Numbered from the stretch's first letter, positions 1 through 8,720 are shown. The stretch: 64,000 nucleotides of DNA from Edaphobacter bradus (GCF_025685645.1 NZ_JAGSYF010000004.1:545431-609430); one strand, 5' to 3'. Numbers and translations are program-made. The notes: generated by a model from the letters alone, not told the origin.

Positions 1-1
1 C

Positions 2-787
2 GGAAAATCAACTGTCATTGGATTAGTGAAGAATCAGATTCTGGTTCTGGAGGATGGGGTCGAACAGCCTGACGTGACGTTGCAACAGGCTGATAACGCT
101 GCCTCGATCTGCCTGCTGCTAGACCAAAGCAGCTCCATGAAGGAAAGAGGCAAGGAGGTCATTGAAGCCGCACGACGGCTTATCGCAACCGCAAATCCGG
201 GAGACGAGTTCGCACTCATGAGTTTCTCGGGCCCAGTCTATGTAGAGCAGGGATTCACGACAGATACAAAGAAGCTTGACGCGGCACTGCAGCGCGCTGA
301 GTTTAAAGGCGCTTCCGATGTTTTTGATGCAGTACTGGCGTCAGTTGTCCAGATGGAAACACACGTTCCGAAGTATAGGAAAGTAATAGTGATTCTTTCG
401 GATGGAGATGACAATTACTCCCAAGTCACACTATCAGACTTGTTACGAAGACTGCGATATCCAGGGGCACCATTGATTTACTCTCTAAGCCCACCTCAAG
501 GGCTCAAGGTTAACGTAAGGCAAAACGGGCAGGCCCTCTCAAATCTACTGGCACTCACAAAAGCGACAGGTGGATTCAGTTTTGAGCCCGACACCTCGGA
601 TGAGTTGAGGGACTATGCGGCGGAGATTTCTCGGGATATTCGTAGTCGATACAGCCTGCAATATACATCGACGCATACGCAAATAGACGGAAAGCTGCAT
701 AAGGTTGAAATAAAGATTGCACCGGGAGTTAGTGCATCCAAGATCAAGCCACATTTTCGGCAGGAGTACTATGCCCCATCGCACTAA
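2..787 (+). CDS. VWFA-domain protein, 5' end outside window
   Basis: Von Willebrand factor A-type protein of the acidobacterial VWFA-related group; the fold binds a metal ion and mediates protein-protein contacts. The reading frame is open to the left edge (in-frame codons before the GTG at 26 read GKSTVIGLV, followed by a VLEDGVEQP stretch that matches the usual '..FxvlEDGxxQ' segment), so the true start lies upstream of the window. A MIDAS-like DQSSSM motif follows about 35 residues after the GTG at 26, and an SDGDD segment lies about 90 residues later. The last strand ends in EYYAPSH, a variant of the usual GYY ending. It overlaps the next VWA gene by 17 bases, so the two are probably co-translated. 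Function unknown beyond the fold. Confidence 0.85.
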   Translation, partial: GKSTVIGLVKNQILVLEDGVEQPDVTLQQADNAASICLLLDQSSSMKERGKEVIEAARRLIATANPGDEFALMSFSGPVYVEQGFTTDTKKLDAALQRAEFKGASDVFDAVLASVVQMETHVPKYRKVIVILSDGDDNYSQVTLSDLLRRLRYPGAPLIYSLSPPQGLKVNVRQNGQALSNLLALTKATGGFSFEPDTSDELRDYAAEISRDIRSRYSLQYTSTHTQIDGKLHKVEIKIAPGVSASKIKPHFRQEYYAPSH

Positions 788-1925
788 AAAGGCGGAACCG
801 AAGTGGCGAGCCGGGATATGGCTCATATCTGTAGCGACGCTGCTATGCGGGACTGTGATCGGCGTGGCGCAACAAACTCAAACGAATGCGCCAGCAGGGC
901 AGCCGCAGCAGCCATCGCTAACGGTGGACCGCGATCCTGTGCCTTCTCCGGACGTTGAGGCGCCGCCTCCTCCGAAGGGGACGAGCGCGCCGCAGGGGCT
1001 GGCGCCGATTACGAAGGGCGCAGGCGGCAAGTACACACTGCGTCAGGACGCCTACGAGGTGAGGCTGAACGCGACGGTGCTCGATGGAAGCGGGCGGTCG
1101 ATCATGGACCTGACCAAAGACGCGTTTCACGTCTACGAAGATGGCGTGCCGCAGACGATCGCGTCGTTCCGGCATGAGGATCTGCCGGTGTCGCTGGGAA
1201 TTCTGATCGACAGTTCTGGTTCGATGTACGACAAGCGGCCTTCGGTGGAGAAGGCCGCGCTGGACCTGGTGAAGCTCTCAAACCACGAGGATGAGGCGTT
1301 TGTTGTGGACTTCTCGTGGGAGGCGTTCATCGACCAGGATTTCACCAGCGATATCGGGAAGCTGCAGCAGGGGCTTAGCTACATCAAGTCGAGCGGTGGA
1401 ACGGCGATGTACGACGCGCTGGTGGCCTCGGCTGATTACTTGTCGAAGAACGCGAAGCATCCGAAGCAGGTATTGCTGATCGTTACTGATGGCGAGGACA
1501 ATGCTTCGAGTGCGTCGCTGGAGCAGTCGATACGGAGGATTCAGGACCTGGACGGGCCGGTGATCTACTGCGTCGGGCTGCTGTTTGGCGAGGACACGGA
1601 CAAGCGCGAGTCGCGGCATGCACGGCGCGTACTGGAGACACTGGCGGAACAGACGGGCGGCGAGGCATACTTTCCAAGGTCGATCAATCAGGTCGATGAG
1701 ATTGCGTCAGAGGTCGCGAAGGACATTCGGACGCAATATACGATCTCGTACCACTCGACCAAGTCGCCGGCTCTCGGCGGCTACAGACAGGTGCATGTGG
1801 ATGCGAAGGCAAAGAGTTACGGAAGGTTGACGGTGAGAACACGGAGCGGGTACTACCCGCGGATTAATCGAAATGCGGCAGAGAGTGGGCAGGCGTCCTT
1901 GAACAATCCGGAGTCGCGCCCCTGA
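771..1925 (+). CDS. Secreted VWFA-domain protein
   Basis: Second VWFA-related protein, 384 residues from the ATG at 771. That start is chosen over upstream ones because an AGGAG box sits five bases before it and because a basic stretch followed by the hydrophobic segment GIWLISVATLLCGTVIGV then forms a signal peptide or anchor (cleavage probably after VAQ). A Pro-rich linker follows. The conserved acidobacterial strand with 'FHVYEDGVPQTIASF' leads into a full MIDAS motif (DSSGSM) and TDGEDNAS; the C-terminus carries the typical TVRTRSGYYP ending. The protein is therefore predicted to act outside the cytoplasm, probably in protein binding. Its stop overlaps the next start as TGATG, suggesting translational coupling to the cysteine-synthase-fold gene; no functional link between the two is known to me. 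Confidence 0.88.
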   Translation: MPHRTKKAEPKWRAGIWLISVATLLCGTVIGVAQQTQTNAPAGQPQQPSLTVDRDPVPSPDVEAPPPPKGTSAPQGLAPITKGAGGKYTLRQDAYEVRLNATVLDGSGRSIMDLTKDAFHVYEDGVPQTIASFRHEDLPVSLGILIDSSGSMYDKRPSVEKAALDLVKLSNHEDEAFVVDFSWEAFIDQDFTSDIGKLQQGLSYIKSSGGTAMYDALVASADYLSKNAKHPKQVLLIVTDGEDNASSASLEQSIRRIQDLDGPVIYCVGLLFGEDTDKRESRHARRVLETLAEQTGGEAYFPRSINQVDEIASEVAKDIRTQYTISYHSTKSPALGGYRQVHVDAKAKSYGRLTVRTRSGYYPRINRNAAESGQASLNNPESRP

Positions 1926-2839
1926 TGAGAATTGCAGAGACGATTACAGAGTTGGTGGGGAAGACGCCGATGGTGCGTCTTGCCGCGCTGGAGCCTGAGG
2001 GCGGCGCGGAGATCTGGGCCAAGCTGGAGTACTTGAATCCCGGTGGGAGCGTCAAGGACAGAGCAGCGCTGGGAATTGTCCTCGACGCCGAGCGCCGCGG
2101 CGTCCTCAAGCCGGGCTCGACGATTGTAGAGGCGACAGCGGGCAATACCGGCGTGGGGCTGGCGCTGATTGGCATCAATCGCGGGTACAAGGTTGTGCTG
2201 TATGTCCCGGAGAACTTTGCCGAGGAGAAGTGCAAGCTGATGCGCGGGCTCGGCGCGACGGTGATTCGTACGCCCGAGGCTGAGGGAATGGCCGGCGCGA
2301 TTCGGCGGGCGCTGACGTTTGAGCAGGAGAACGAAGGGGCGTTTGCGGCGCTGCAGTTTGAGAATCCTGCGAACCCTGACTTCCACGAGCAGACGACCGC
2401 GGTGGAGATATGGGAGCAGATGGAGGGCCGCGTGGATGCCTGGGTCTCGGGGGTGGGGTCGGCGGGGACCTTTACCGGAGTGGCTCGGTTTCTGAGGCGG
2501 ATGCAGCCGGGAGCGTTGAATGTTGCGGTGGAGACGCAGGGAAGTGTGCTGCAGGGTGGGAAGCCGGGGCCGCACAGGGTGGAAGGGATCGGCGCGTCGT
2601 TTGTGCCAGTGACGTTCGACCGCTCGGTGTGCGACCGGATTATCCAGGTGATGGACGATCCGGCGTTCGAGATGGTGAAGCGGTTGGCGGCAGAGGCGGG
2701 CGTCTTTGGCGGGTCGAGCGCCGGGGCCGTGGTCTGCGCGTGTGTGGAGGTGGCCCGGGACCTGAGCCCCGGGAAGCGTGTCGTGACGGTGATTCCGGAC
2801 TCGGCGGAGCGGTATCTCTCGAAGGGATTGTTGGGATAG
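1925..2839 (+). CDS. PLP-dependent cysteine synthase / cystathionine beta-synthase family enzyme
   Basis: 304-residue fold-type II PLP enzyme of the CysK/CysM/CBS-core family, which replaces the beta substituent of (acetyl)serine with sulfide or homocysteine. The PLP lysine is K44 in NPGGSVKDRA; the substrate loop TAGNTG and the phosphate-binding glycine-rich GVGSAGTFTG follow in normal order. No C-terminal CBS regulatory domain is present, so it is either an O-acetylserine sulfhydrylase or an OAS-dependent cystathionine beta-synthase (MccA type). The second reading is favoured only by context: a cystathionine gamma-lyase/synthase family gene lies 92 bases downstream, as in mccA-mccB reverse transsulfuration pairs. 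Start overlaps the stop of the upstream VWA gene. Confidence 0.9.
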   Translation: MRIAETITELVGKTPMVRLAALEPEGGAEIWAKLEYLNPGGSVKDRAALGIVLDAERRGVLKPGSTIVEATAGNTGVGLALIGINRGYKVVLYVPENFAEEKCKLMRGLGATVIRTPEAEGMAGAIRRALTFEQENEGAFAALQFENPANPDFHEQTTAVEIWEQMEGRVDAWVSGVGSAGTFTGVARFLRRMQPGALNVAVETQGSVLQGGKPGPHRVEGIGASFVPVTFDRSVCDRIIQVMDDPAFEMVKRLAAEAGVFGGSSAGAVVCACVEVARDLSPGKRVVTVIPDSAERYLSKGLLG

Positions 2840-2890
2840 GTTTCGATGTGCTCCGCGACGTATCGTGGCGCAATGAGAAAAATGCGGGGG

Positions 2891-2913
2891 TTCTTCGCTC
2901 CGCTCAGAATGAC
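2891..2913 (+). repeat. Dispersed intergenic repeat copy
   Basis: A TTCTTCGCTCCGCTCAGAATGAC copy lies in the gap between the two sulfur amino acid genes. The same 23-mer with one change (GCTGCG) occurs at 17029-17051, and looser relatives occur near 14376-14400 and 25700-25735. In the reverse strand it encodes an ILSGAKNPR-like peptide, which shows up in spurious reading frames. Confidence 0.7.
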
Positions 2914-2931
2914 TGCTTTAAGTGAGGGGAT

Positions 2932-4083
2932 ATGCACGGAAAAAAGATGGGGTTTGCGACGCGGGCGATTCATGATGGTCAGGAGCCGGATGAGCTGACA
3001 GGCGCGGTGAATGTGCCGATCTATTTGACCTCGACGTATCAGCAGGAGGCGATCGGGAAGAACAAGGGCCATGAGTATGCTCGGCTGACTAATCCGACGC
3101 GCGATGCTCTGGAGGAGAGCTTGTGCTCGCTCGAGGACGGGACGAGCGCGCACGTGTTTGGCTCGGGCATGGCGGCGATTACGGCGATGTGCACAATGAT
3201 GAAGTCGGGCGATCATGTGGTTTGCTCAGACAATGTGTACGGTGGGACGCAGCGGGTCTTCGACCAGGTGCTGGCGAATTACGGGTTGACGTTTACTTAT
3301 GTCGACTCGAGCGCTGCGGAAAATGTGGCGGCGGCGATTACTCCAGCGACAAAGCTGGTGCACATCGAGACGCCGACGAATCCGATGATGGCGATCACGG
3401 ACATTCGCGCGGTGGCAGATATCTGCCATGCGCGGGGCATCGAGTTGAGCGTCGATAACACTTTCTTATCGCCCTATTTGCAGCAGCCTATCGCGTTGGG
3501 CGCCGATATCGTGATGCACTCGACGACGAAGTTCCTGAACGGCCACTCGGACGGGCTGGGCGGCGTGCTGGTTTGCACGAAGCCGGAGCAGGCGGAACGG
3601 TTCCGGTTTGTGCAGAAGTGCACGGGCGGGATTTTGTCGCCGTTTGAGAGCTATCTGCTGCTGCGTGGGGTGAAGACGCTCGCGGTGCGGATGAAGCAGC
3701 ATGATGCCAACGGGCGTGTGGTTGCCGATTTCCTGAAGCAGCATCCGGCGGTGAAGAAGGTGTTCTATCCGGGGCTCAAGGAGCATCCGCAGCATGAGTT
3801 GGCGAAGCGGCAGCAGCGCGGATTCGGGTCGATGATCTCGATCGAACTGGGGTCGCTGGAGAATGCGAACCGGTTTGCGCAGCGGCTGAAGCTCGGGTTT
3901 CTGGCGGAGTCGCTGGGCGGGGTGGAGACGCTGATCTGCCATCCGGCGACGATGACCCATGCGGCGGTTGGGGCGGAGGGTAGGGCTCGGCTTGGGATTA
4001 CGGATGGGCTGATGCGGATCTCGGTCGGAATTGAGGATGCGGAGGACATCATCGCCGATCTGAAGCAGGCTTTGGAGGGGTAG
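2932..4083 (+). CDS. Cystathionine gamma-synthase/lyase family PLP enzyme
   Basis: 383-residue fold-type I PLP enzyme of the Cys/Met metabolism family (MetB/MetC/MccB/MegL). Visible landmarks are the YxR region (YARLTNPTRDALE, residues 49-61), the GSGMAAI cofactor-phosphate segment near 77, the ETPTNP motif near 146, and the PLP lysine K200 in HSTTKFLNGHSDG. The C-terminal EDAEDIIADLKQAL is typical. The enzyme either makes cystathionine from an activated homoserine or cleaves it to cysteine; motif reading cannot separate these. Pairing with the upstream cysteine-synthase-fold gene makes reverse transsulfuration (homocysteine to cysteine) the simplest reading. The start follows GTGAGGGGAT, giving a reasonable ribosome-binding site. 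Confidence 0.92.
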   Translation: MHGKKMGFATRAIHDGQEPDELTGAVNVPIYLTSTYQQEAIGKNKGHEYARLTNPTRDALEESLCSLEDGTSAHVFGSGMAAITAMCTMMKSGDHVVCSDNVYGGTQRVFDQVLANYGLTFTYVDSSAAENVAAAITPATKLVHIETPTNPMMAITDIRAVADICHARGIELSVDNTFLSPYLQQPIALGADIVMHSTTKFLNGHSDGLGGVLVCTKPEQAERFRFVQKCTGGILSPFESYLLLRGVKTLAVRMKQHDANGRVVADFLKQHPAVKKVFYPGLKEHPQHELAKRQQRGFGSMISIELGSLENANRFAQRLKLGFLAESLGGVETLICHPATMTHAAVGAEGRARLGITDGLMRISVGIEDAEDIIADLKQALEG

Positions 4084-4216
4084 GCCCTCCCCGTGTTTTT
4101 TGTGCAAAATCTTCATTTTATTTGGTTTAAGCCTGGACTTGTTTTGCAAGATATTCCATCTAAAAGGTTTATCCGCAAAGTATTCTCGCTGAATAGGTTA
4201 TGCGTTTAAAAGGAGA

Positions 4217-4248
4217 AAGCCCCGGTTGAGCCGGGGCTTCTTCTTTTG
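4217..4248 (+). terminator. Intrinsic terminator after the transsulfuration gene
   Basis: AAGCCCCGG (4217-4225), a five-base TTGAG loop and CCGGGGCTT (4231-4239) form a perfect nine-pair hairpin, followed by the T-rich stretch CTTCTTTT. It lies about 130 bases after the stop of the cystathionine-family gene and ends that transcription unit. Confidence 0.8.
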
Positions 4249-4710
4249 AGTCTGGTTCTATTTTAGCGGATTGAGGGAAACTGCTCTGCCACGGGGATGT
4301 GGTTTGTTTTGTTTGGGTTGGGTGATTTTTGGGCTTGACAGGATTTCCTGTGGAAAATTTCTCCGGATGCGGGATCGGATCTCCCAATGGCAAAGGGCAA
4401 TAGAAAAGGGCAATAGATCAGTCGCTTCGGCTGCGCCTTGGGCAGAGCGGTGGCCGCTTCGCGGCAGTGCATGCCATCTCCTTTGCAATGAAACTTGGTG
4501 CCAAGACTTTTGCCAGCTAAGAAGGACCACGGCTATCATGACCACCGGCCTAGTCGCGGGGTTGGTACTCCTGGGGGCGTCAGAGGCCGCCGCGCAAAAT
4601 TTAGTGGGTCCTATGTAGAGGGGCCGGGAAAGCCCTGTCCTATAGCCACGGCTGAGTGATCGGCCGTGCGCGATACCTACCGCATTTCAACCTCTTGAAG
4701 GAGGAACCTC
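4249..4710. other. Intergenic leader region, no confident gene
   Basis: No convincing gene. It holds a palindrome ACAGGA-TT-TCCTGT (4338-4351) overlapping a TTGACA box (4335-4340), and a 12-base direct repeat AAAGGGCAATAG at 4392-4403 and 4405-4416. A 26-codon frame (4538-4618) begins MTTGLVAGLVLLGAS and looks like a bare signal peptide ending in ASEAAAQ; it is too short and lacks other support. This is the upstream region of the following Tat-exported gene. Confidence 0.4.
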
Positions 4711-5838
4711 ATGAAAAATCACGGAAATGTGATCAGCAGTCCTCGGAACCGTCGCAGTTTTCTGAAAACAGGATTGGCAGCAGCCGGGGCAATAGGAACC
4801 GGCCTGCTAGCACGCGGCCCCACGGCGTATGCAGCGCCGGCGGGCCTCACTGCAGGCGATACTGCCATTCTGCAGTTCCTGGCTGCTGGAGAAGCCCTCG
4901 AAGCTGACTTTTACGACCAATACAACGAACTGGGCGGAATCCACGACAGCGAAGAGACAGGAGGAAGCGGCAATCGGATCTACACCGAAAGACTGAGGAG
5001 GATCGATCCCAATATCCCCCAGTACATTCATGACATCACCGACGACGAGAGGAGCCATCAGAGTTTTATAAATGCATACCTGGTCTCAAGGGGGGCCGCA
5101 GCCATTGACCTGGAACCTTTCCGCACCGTACCGGGCAGCACCGCGACGGGATCCAGCGGAAAGCTGCGACTGACCAACCTGATGCAGCTCACAGTGGACA
5201 CCAGTTGGTGGACGCGCTATCGGAGCAGCACAAATAATCCCGATGTCAATCCAACCATGTTCGAGCAGGCGGTCCCGGACCTGCACAACGGAAAGTTCCC
5301 CGCCATTCCAAGAACAGACGATGACCTGCACCCAAACAAGCATATTCAGGCCATTGCCAACACCGCGGCCTTCCAGATCCCGACCGTGGAACAAGGCGGC
5401 GGCAGTTTGCGCATGGCGCTGGCACAAAGGGCGACAGACGTAGAAGTGCTACGACTCCTCATCAGCATGGGCCCCATCGAGAGCATGCATTTTCAGACCT
5501 TTTCGGATAAGGCCGGCAATGCGCCGCCGCTCACCGACCCGACCAATGGGCTGACATTTCCCGACCTTAACTCCGGCAAAGATCCTAACAACGGATCAAC
5601 GGGTGATGCGGTCAGACAGATGTTCCAGACCAACCTGATCATGCCGGAACCTTGCCCCTTCATCAACGCCAACCTGCCGGCATGTTCTGTAATCCGTCCG
5701 ACGAACACGACGGGGGCAGCCATGGGAGCGCTCAAGTTTCTTACTGCGATGGGGCTCTTCACTGGCCAGTCGGATGCGTTCTTCAGGTATCTGACTAATC
5801 TGGCCGAGGCTGCGGACGACGCACAGCGCGGAGTCTAG
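4711..5838 (+). CDS. Tat-exported ferritin-like domain protein (copy 1)
   Basis: 375-residue protein with a twin-arginine signal (NRRSFLKTG at about residues 12-20, then a hydrophobic Ala/Gly segment and an AYAAPAG cleavage region), so it is exported folded. The mature part resembles the ferritin-like/desiccation-associated family: a helical AGEALEADFYDQYNELGG segment and an IHDITDDERSHQSFINAYL segment supply candidate E/D/H metal ligands. The start has a strong GGAGG box seven bases upstream. It is closely similar along its length to the gene at 7523-8671 (shared NLMQLTVDTSWWTRYRSST and NLIMPEPCPFI blocks). Metal content and enzymatic activity cannot be read from the sequence; a structural or oxidative/desiccation stress role is inference from the family. 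Confidence 0.85.
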   Translation: MKNHGNVISSPRNRRSFLKTGLAAAGAIGTGLLARGPTAYAAPAGLTAGDTAILQFLAAGEALEADFYDQYNELGGIHDSEETGGSGNRIYTERLRRIDPNIPQYIHDITDDERSHQSFINAYLVSRGAAAIDLEPFRTVPGSTATGSSGKLRLTNLMQLTVDTSWWTRYRSSTNNPDVNPTMFEQAVPDLHNGKFPAIPRTDDDLHPNKHIQAIANTAAFQIPTVEQGGGSLRMALAQRATDVEVLRLLISMGPIESMHFQTFSDKAGNAPPLTDPTNGLTFPDLNSGKDPNNGSTGDAVRQMFQTNLIMPEPCPFINANLPACSVIRPTNTTGAAMGALKFLTAMGLFTGQSDAFFRYLTNLAEAADDAQRGV

Positions 5839-5952
5839 ACGCAAGGCAAACGCAAGGACAGGAAGTGGCTGGAGTAGGTTCTACATTCCCACCCTTCGCC
5901 CAATCACCCTAACGCGCAAATGCGCTCGTCGGGACCGCGCTTCGGTGTGAGA

Positions 5953-5983
5953 GGTCCCGTCCCAAGGAATGAGGGACGGGGCC
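5953..5983. terminator. Stem-loop between convergent genes
   Basis: GTCCCGTCCC at about 5954-5963 pairs with GGGACGGGGC at about 5973-5982 (one G-U pair) across a nine-base loop. It sits between the convergent ferritin-like and coiled-coil genes. There is no T-tract, so it may be a repeat-derived hairpin instead of a true terminator. Confidence 0.45.
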
Positions 5984-6010
5984 GTTGATGGTTCTTCACG
6001 GGCAGACGAA

Positions 6011-6472
6011 CTAGTTGGCTGGGGCTGCGATCGGTTTCTCGGCGGCCTTGATGGCCTCGTGCTTCTTGGCGAGGTCCGCGTTCCTGGCCTCGATGGTCTG
6101 TTTCTCGGCCTTGAACGCCTGGTTCTTGGCTTCGAGCTTCCTGTTCTTCTCAGCGAGCTTCTTGTTCTTCTCGTCGAGCTTCTTGGCCTCCTTCGCGAGC
6201 TCCTGGTTCTTTTTGAGGAGGCTCTGCTGCGCGTCGATCTGGTTCTTGATGACCCTGTCCTGCCGCGCGATGTCGGAGCGCAGCGCGCCGGCACTGACAG
6301 CGGGAGTGGAGGTCTCGGCGGGCTGAGAGGCCTCCGTAGCGGAGGCCGTGGTGGCGGAGGACGCCGTGGCGCCTCCAGTGGATACGAGGTTGGATTTGGC
6401 ACTGCTCTGGCAGACGGCGGGAATCGTCGCAGAGGCAGCGAGGAGGAGAAGGCTAGCGGGGAGGAGTTTCAT
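6011..6472 (-). CDS. Secreted coiled-coil protein
   Basis: 153 residues. The N-terminus MKLLPASLLLLAASATIPAVCQ is a Sec signal peptide. A Ser/Thr/Ala-rich linker (about residues 25-60) precedes a highly charged segment (about 62-145) with repeating KKxxELAKEAKKLDEKNKK-like heptads, that is, a long parallel coiled coil rich in Lys, Glu and Asn. The C-terminus is Pro/Ala-rich. An AGGTGA box lies just before the ATG. No enzymatic motif is present. It may be a periplasmic spacer or wall/membrane-tethering protein; the low-complexity composition makes homology searches unreliable. Confidence 0.75.
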   Translation of the reverse strand: MKLLPASLLLLAASATIPAVCQSSAKSNLVSTGGATASSATTASATEASQPAETSTPAVSAGALRSDIARQDRVIKNQIDAQQSLLKKNQELAKEAKKLDEKNKKLAEKNRKLEAKNQAFKAEKQTIEARNADLAKKHEAIKAAEKPIAAPAN

Positions 6473-6701
6473 TTGTTCACCTCATGGTTAAAGGAGAGTT
6501 AGAGATTCAACAGTCGCCGAAGCACAACTATCAGGCGGCGGGCTTCTAACTGCTGCCATGCTACTGCGGCCGGCGATGGATTCGGGCCGGAAACTGGGGC
6601 CGCGGGATGACACTTTTGGGGGATATGGGAGGTTGGGCGCACCCGAGCTTTTGTGGTTGGTTGAGAGTTGGAGGGGGGCCACCGCATCTCTGGAGAGTTC
6701 C

Positions 6702-7244
6702 TTAGGAAGAGCTGTGGCCGGCACATTGCAGCACCCCAAGGTAGACGCTCCACAGACCCACGGCATCGCGGTATTGGTGGGCCATAATCCTTGAGATCTG
6801 GTGCAGATGAGTTAAGTCATGAGTTGCCCAGGTCGCCAGTAGCTGCGACAGGGTGACTACTCCGAGGGCAGGGTGTCGTCCGCGTAGCTCGAGGTCCTCC
6901 GGCCGTAGGTTCAACGCACGCAGTTCGCGCAGGTTTTCTGACCGCAAGCGGGCAAATTCATCCAATAACTGCTCCAGCGACTTGCCTTGACTCTCGCGTG
7001 TCTGTCCCAGGCGATCGAATGGCTCAAACGTCCGGCTATCGCCGAATTGCAATATCATCCTTGCCCGCGACATCCAGTCAGTGCGTTCGCCGTGAATCAG
7101 GTGGCCGACGACATCGAACGCGCTCCAGGTGTTTTCACCTTCGTTGTGCAACGTCCACGTCTCCGGTAGATCGCGCAGAAGGGCATTGAGAGCGGCGGGG
7201 GTGCGTGTGAGCAGCGACATTGTTTGTTGCAGATTGTGTTCCAT
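6702..7244 (-). CDS. DinB-fold metal-dependent protein
   Basis: 180-residue DinB/YfiT-like four-helix protein. The three histidines expected to bind a divalent metal are visible: H48 in DVVGHLIHGE and H142/H146 in WATHDLTHLHQI. Family members include thiol transferases (bacillithiol, mycothiol) and many of unknown activity; the substrate cannot be deduced. A GAGGAG box sits upstream of the ATG. It is monocistronic. A second, broken DinB-like gene lies at 61280-61764. Confidence 0.85.
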   Translation of the reverse strand: MEHNLQQTMSLLTRTPAALNALLRDLPETWTLHNEGENTWSAFDVVGHLIHGERTDWMSRARMILQFGDSRTFEPFDRLGQTRESQGKSLEQLLDEFARLRSENLRELRALNLRPEDLELRGRHPALGVVTLSQLLATWATHDLTHLHQISRIMAHQYRDAVGLWSVYLGVLQCAGHSSS

Positions 7245-7317
7245 CGTGCTCCTCGATTTTGTGGGAGTAATTCTCCCGAGACTCTAAATTGTATTTGTTG
7301 GGGGGGGAGGAAATGTG

Positions 7318-7348
7318 GATCGCGCTTTTGCGCGATTGCCCACCTTCG
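7318..7348. repeat. Dispersed GC-rich repeat, copy A1
   Basis: GATCGCGCTTTTGCGCGATT followed by GCCCACCTTCG. A nearly identical stretch occurs at 8721-8750, so the second ferritin-like gene is flanked by two copies in the same orientation. The inner GATCGCGC/GCGCGATT forms a short hairpin. Confidence 0.65.
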
Positions 7349-7522
7349 AAAAGCACGAAGGGGGGCACCAGAGAAACCAGAAAGCCGGCGCAGCAGGCAA
7401 CCCACAACTACGGCGAGGTGGAGGAATGGTTCGATTTAGATAAAGAGATGACGACATTTTTACGTGCCGCTGACACCGGCTCGGTTGTGTAAGCTCAAGC
7501 TTTTTTCCAAGGAGGTTCTCAT

Positions 7523-8671
7523 ATGTACAACATGTGGAGCAGTATGAAAACCGAAATCAATCGGCGTTCGTTCGTAAAGAACGGACTGTCGGCAGCGGGG
7601 GCCGCAACCGCTGGCATCGGGCTTCTGGCAACTAGCCCTTCCGCTTTAGCGCAGGAAGAGAACGGCGAGCGCCCCGGTCGTCTCAATCGAGGAGATGCTG
7701 CTATGCTTCGGTTCGCTGCAGCGGCGGAGATCCTGGAGACGGACTTCTGGCGGCAGTACAACGAACTCGGGGGTGTGCAGGACAGCGAGGTCCCGGGTGG
7801 AACCGGGAATCCTCTCTACACCGCCGCTCTTTCGAAGCTGGACTCCGACATGGCTCAGTACATCCATGACAACACCGATGACGAATTCACTCACCAGAAC
7901 TTTTTGAACGCTTACCTGGCGTCGAAGGGAGCCGACACGGTGAATCTTGAGCAGTTCCGGACCCTGCCGGGCAGCACGGCGAAAGGCGCCAGCTCAGGAC
8001 TATGGATTACCAACCTGATGCAGCTGACAGTGGATACCAGTTGGTGGACTCGCTACCGGAGCAGTACCCACAACCCCGACCTGGATCCGAACTTTACTTT
8101 TCCGCCGGCGATTCCAACGTTAGCGGTGGGAGCGCATACGGCGATTCCAAGGACGGATGACGATACCAAGGACCCAAACTTTCTTCAGGCGATCGCAAAT
8201 ACTGCCGGTTTCCACTTCGCCACGATCGAACAAGGCGGCACCACCCTGTACCCCGCTTTTGCTCAGAGAGCGACCAGCGTGGAGGTGTTGCGAATTCTGA
8301 TCAGCATTGGGCCCACGGAGACGATGCACTTTCAAACCTGGCAGGACAAGGCGGGCAATGCACCTCCCCTGACCGCAGTGGATCCAGTGACGAAAGTCTC
8401 GGTGACGTTTCCGGACCTGAATTCTCCGCCGTTTGGTGGTGAGGATTTCCAAACGAACCTGATCATGCCTGAGCCTTGCCCATTCATTAGCCGCAAGCTG
8501 CCGCCTTGCTCGGTTATCCGTCCGACGGAGACAAAGGGCATTGCCATGGGCGTGGTCAAATTCCTAACCGACATGGGACTATTTATCGGTCAATCGGCCG
8601 CGTTCTTCACGTTGTTGAAAGATCTGGCGGAGGATGCGGATGACGCCAGGCGCTTTGGCGGGACAGCCTAA
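7523..8671 (+). CDS. Tat-exported ferritin-like domain protein (copy 2)
   Basis: 382 residues, paralogue of the gene at 4711-5838. A twin-arginine motif (NRRSFVKNG) at about residues 13-21 precedes the hydrophobic core and an ALAQEEN cleavage region. The same blocks recur: AAAEILETDFWRQYNELGG, YIHDNTDDEFTHQNFLNAYL, MQLTVDTSWWTRYRSST, IGPTETMHFQTWQDKAGNAPPL and NLIMPEPCPFI. Conserved E/D/H positions in the first two blocks and in the TMHF block are candidate di-metal ligands. The start at 7523 is chosen because an AAGGAGG box lies seven bases upstream. The two copies differ most in the signal peptide and in a loop near residues 190-210. Confidence 0.85.
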   Translation: MYNMWSSMKTEINRRSFVKNGLSAAGAATAGIGLLATSPSALAQEENGERPGRLNRGDAAMLRFAAAAEILETDFWRQYNELGGVQDSEVPGGTGNPLYTAALSKLDSDMAQYIHDNTDDEFTHQNFLNAYLASKGADTVNLEQFRTLPGSTAKGASSGLWITNLMQLTVDTSWWTRYRSSTHNPDLDPNFTFPPAIPTLAVGAHTAIPRTDDDTKDPNFLQAIANTAGFHFATIEQGGTTLYPAFAQRATSVEVLRILISIGPTETMHFQTWQDKAGNAPPLTAVDPVTKVSVTFPDLNSPPFGGEDFQTNLIMPEPCPFISRKLPPCSVIRPTETKGIAMGVVKFLTDMGLFIGQSAAFFTLLKDLAEDADDARRFGGTA

Positions 8672-8720
8672 AGATACGTGACGAGACAATCTGCCGGGTG
8701 TGTTCGCTAACGGCGAGACA

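Noticed and set aside
1864..3216. A 450-codon minus-strand frame containing an ILSGAKNPR peptide
   Set aside because: Shadow of the cysteine-synthase-fold and cystathionine-family genes; the peptide comes from the dispersed repeat.
7289..7492. A 67-codon plus-strand frame beginning MYLLGGEEMWIALLRDCPPS
   Set aside because: The MWIALLRDCPPS part is the dispersed repeat; no family match and no ribosome-binding site.
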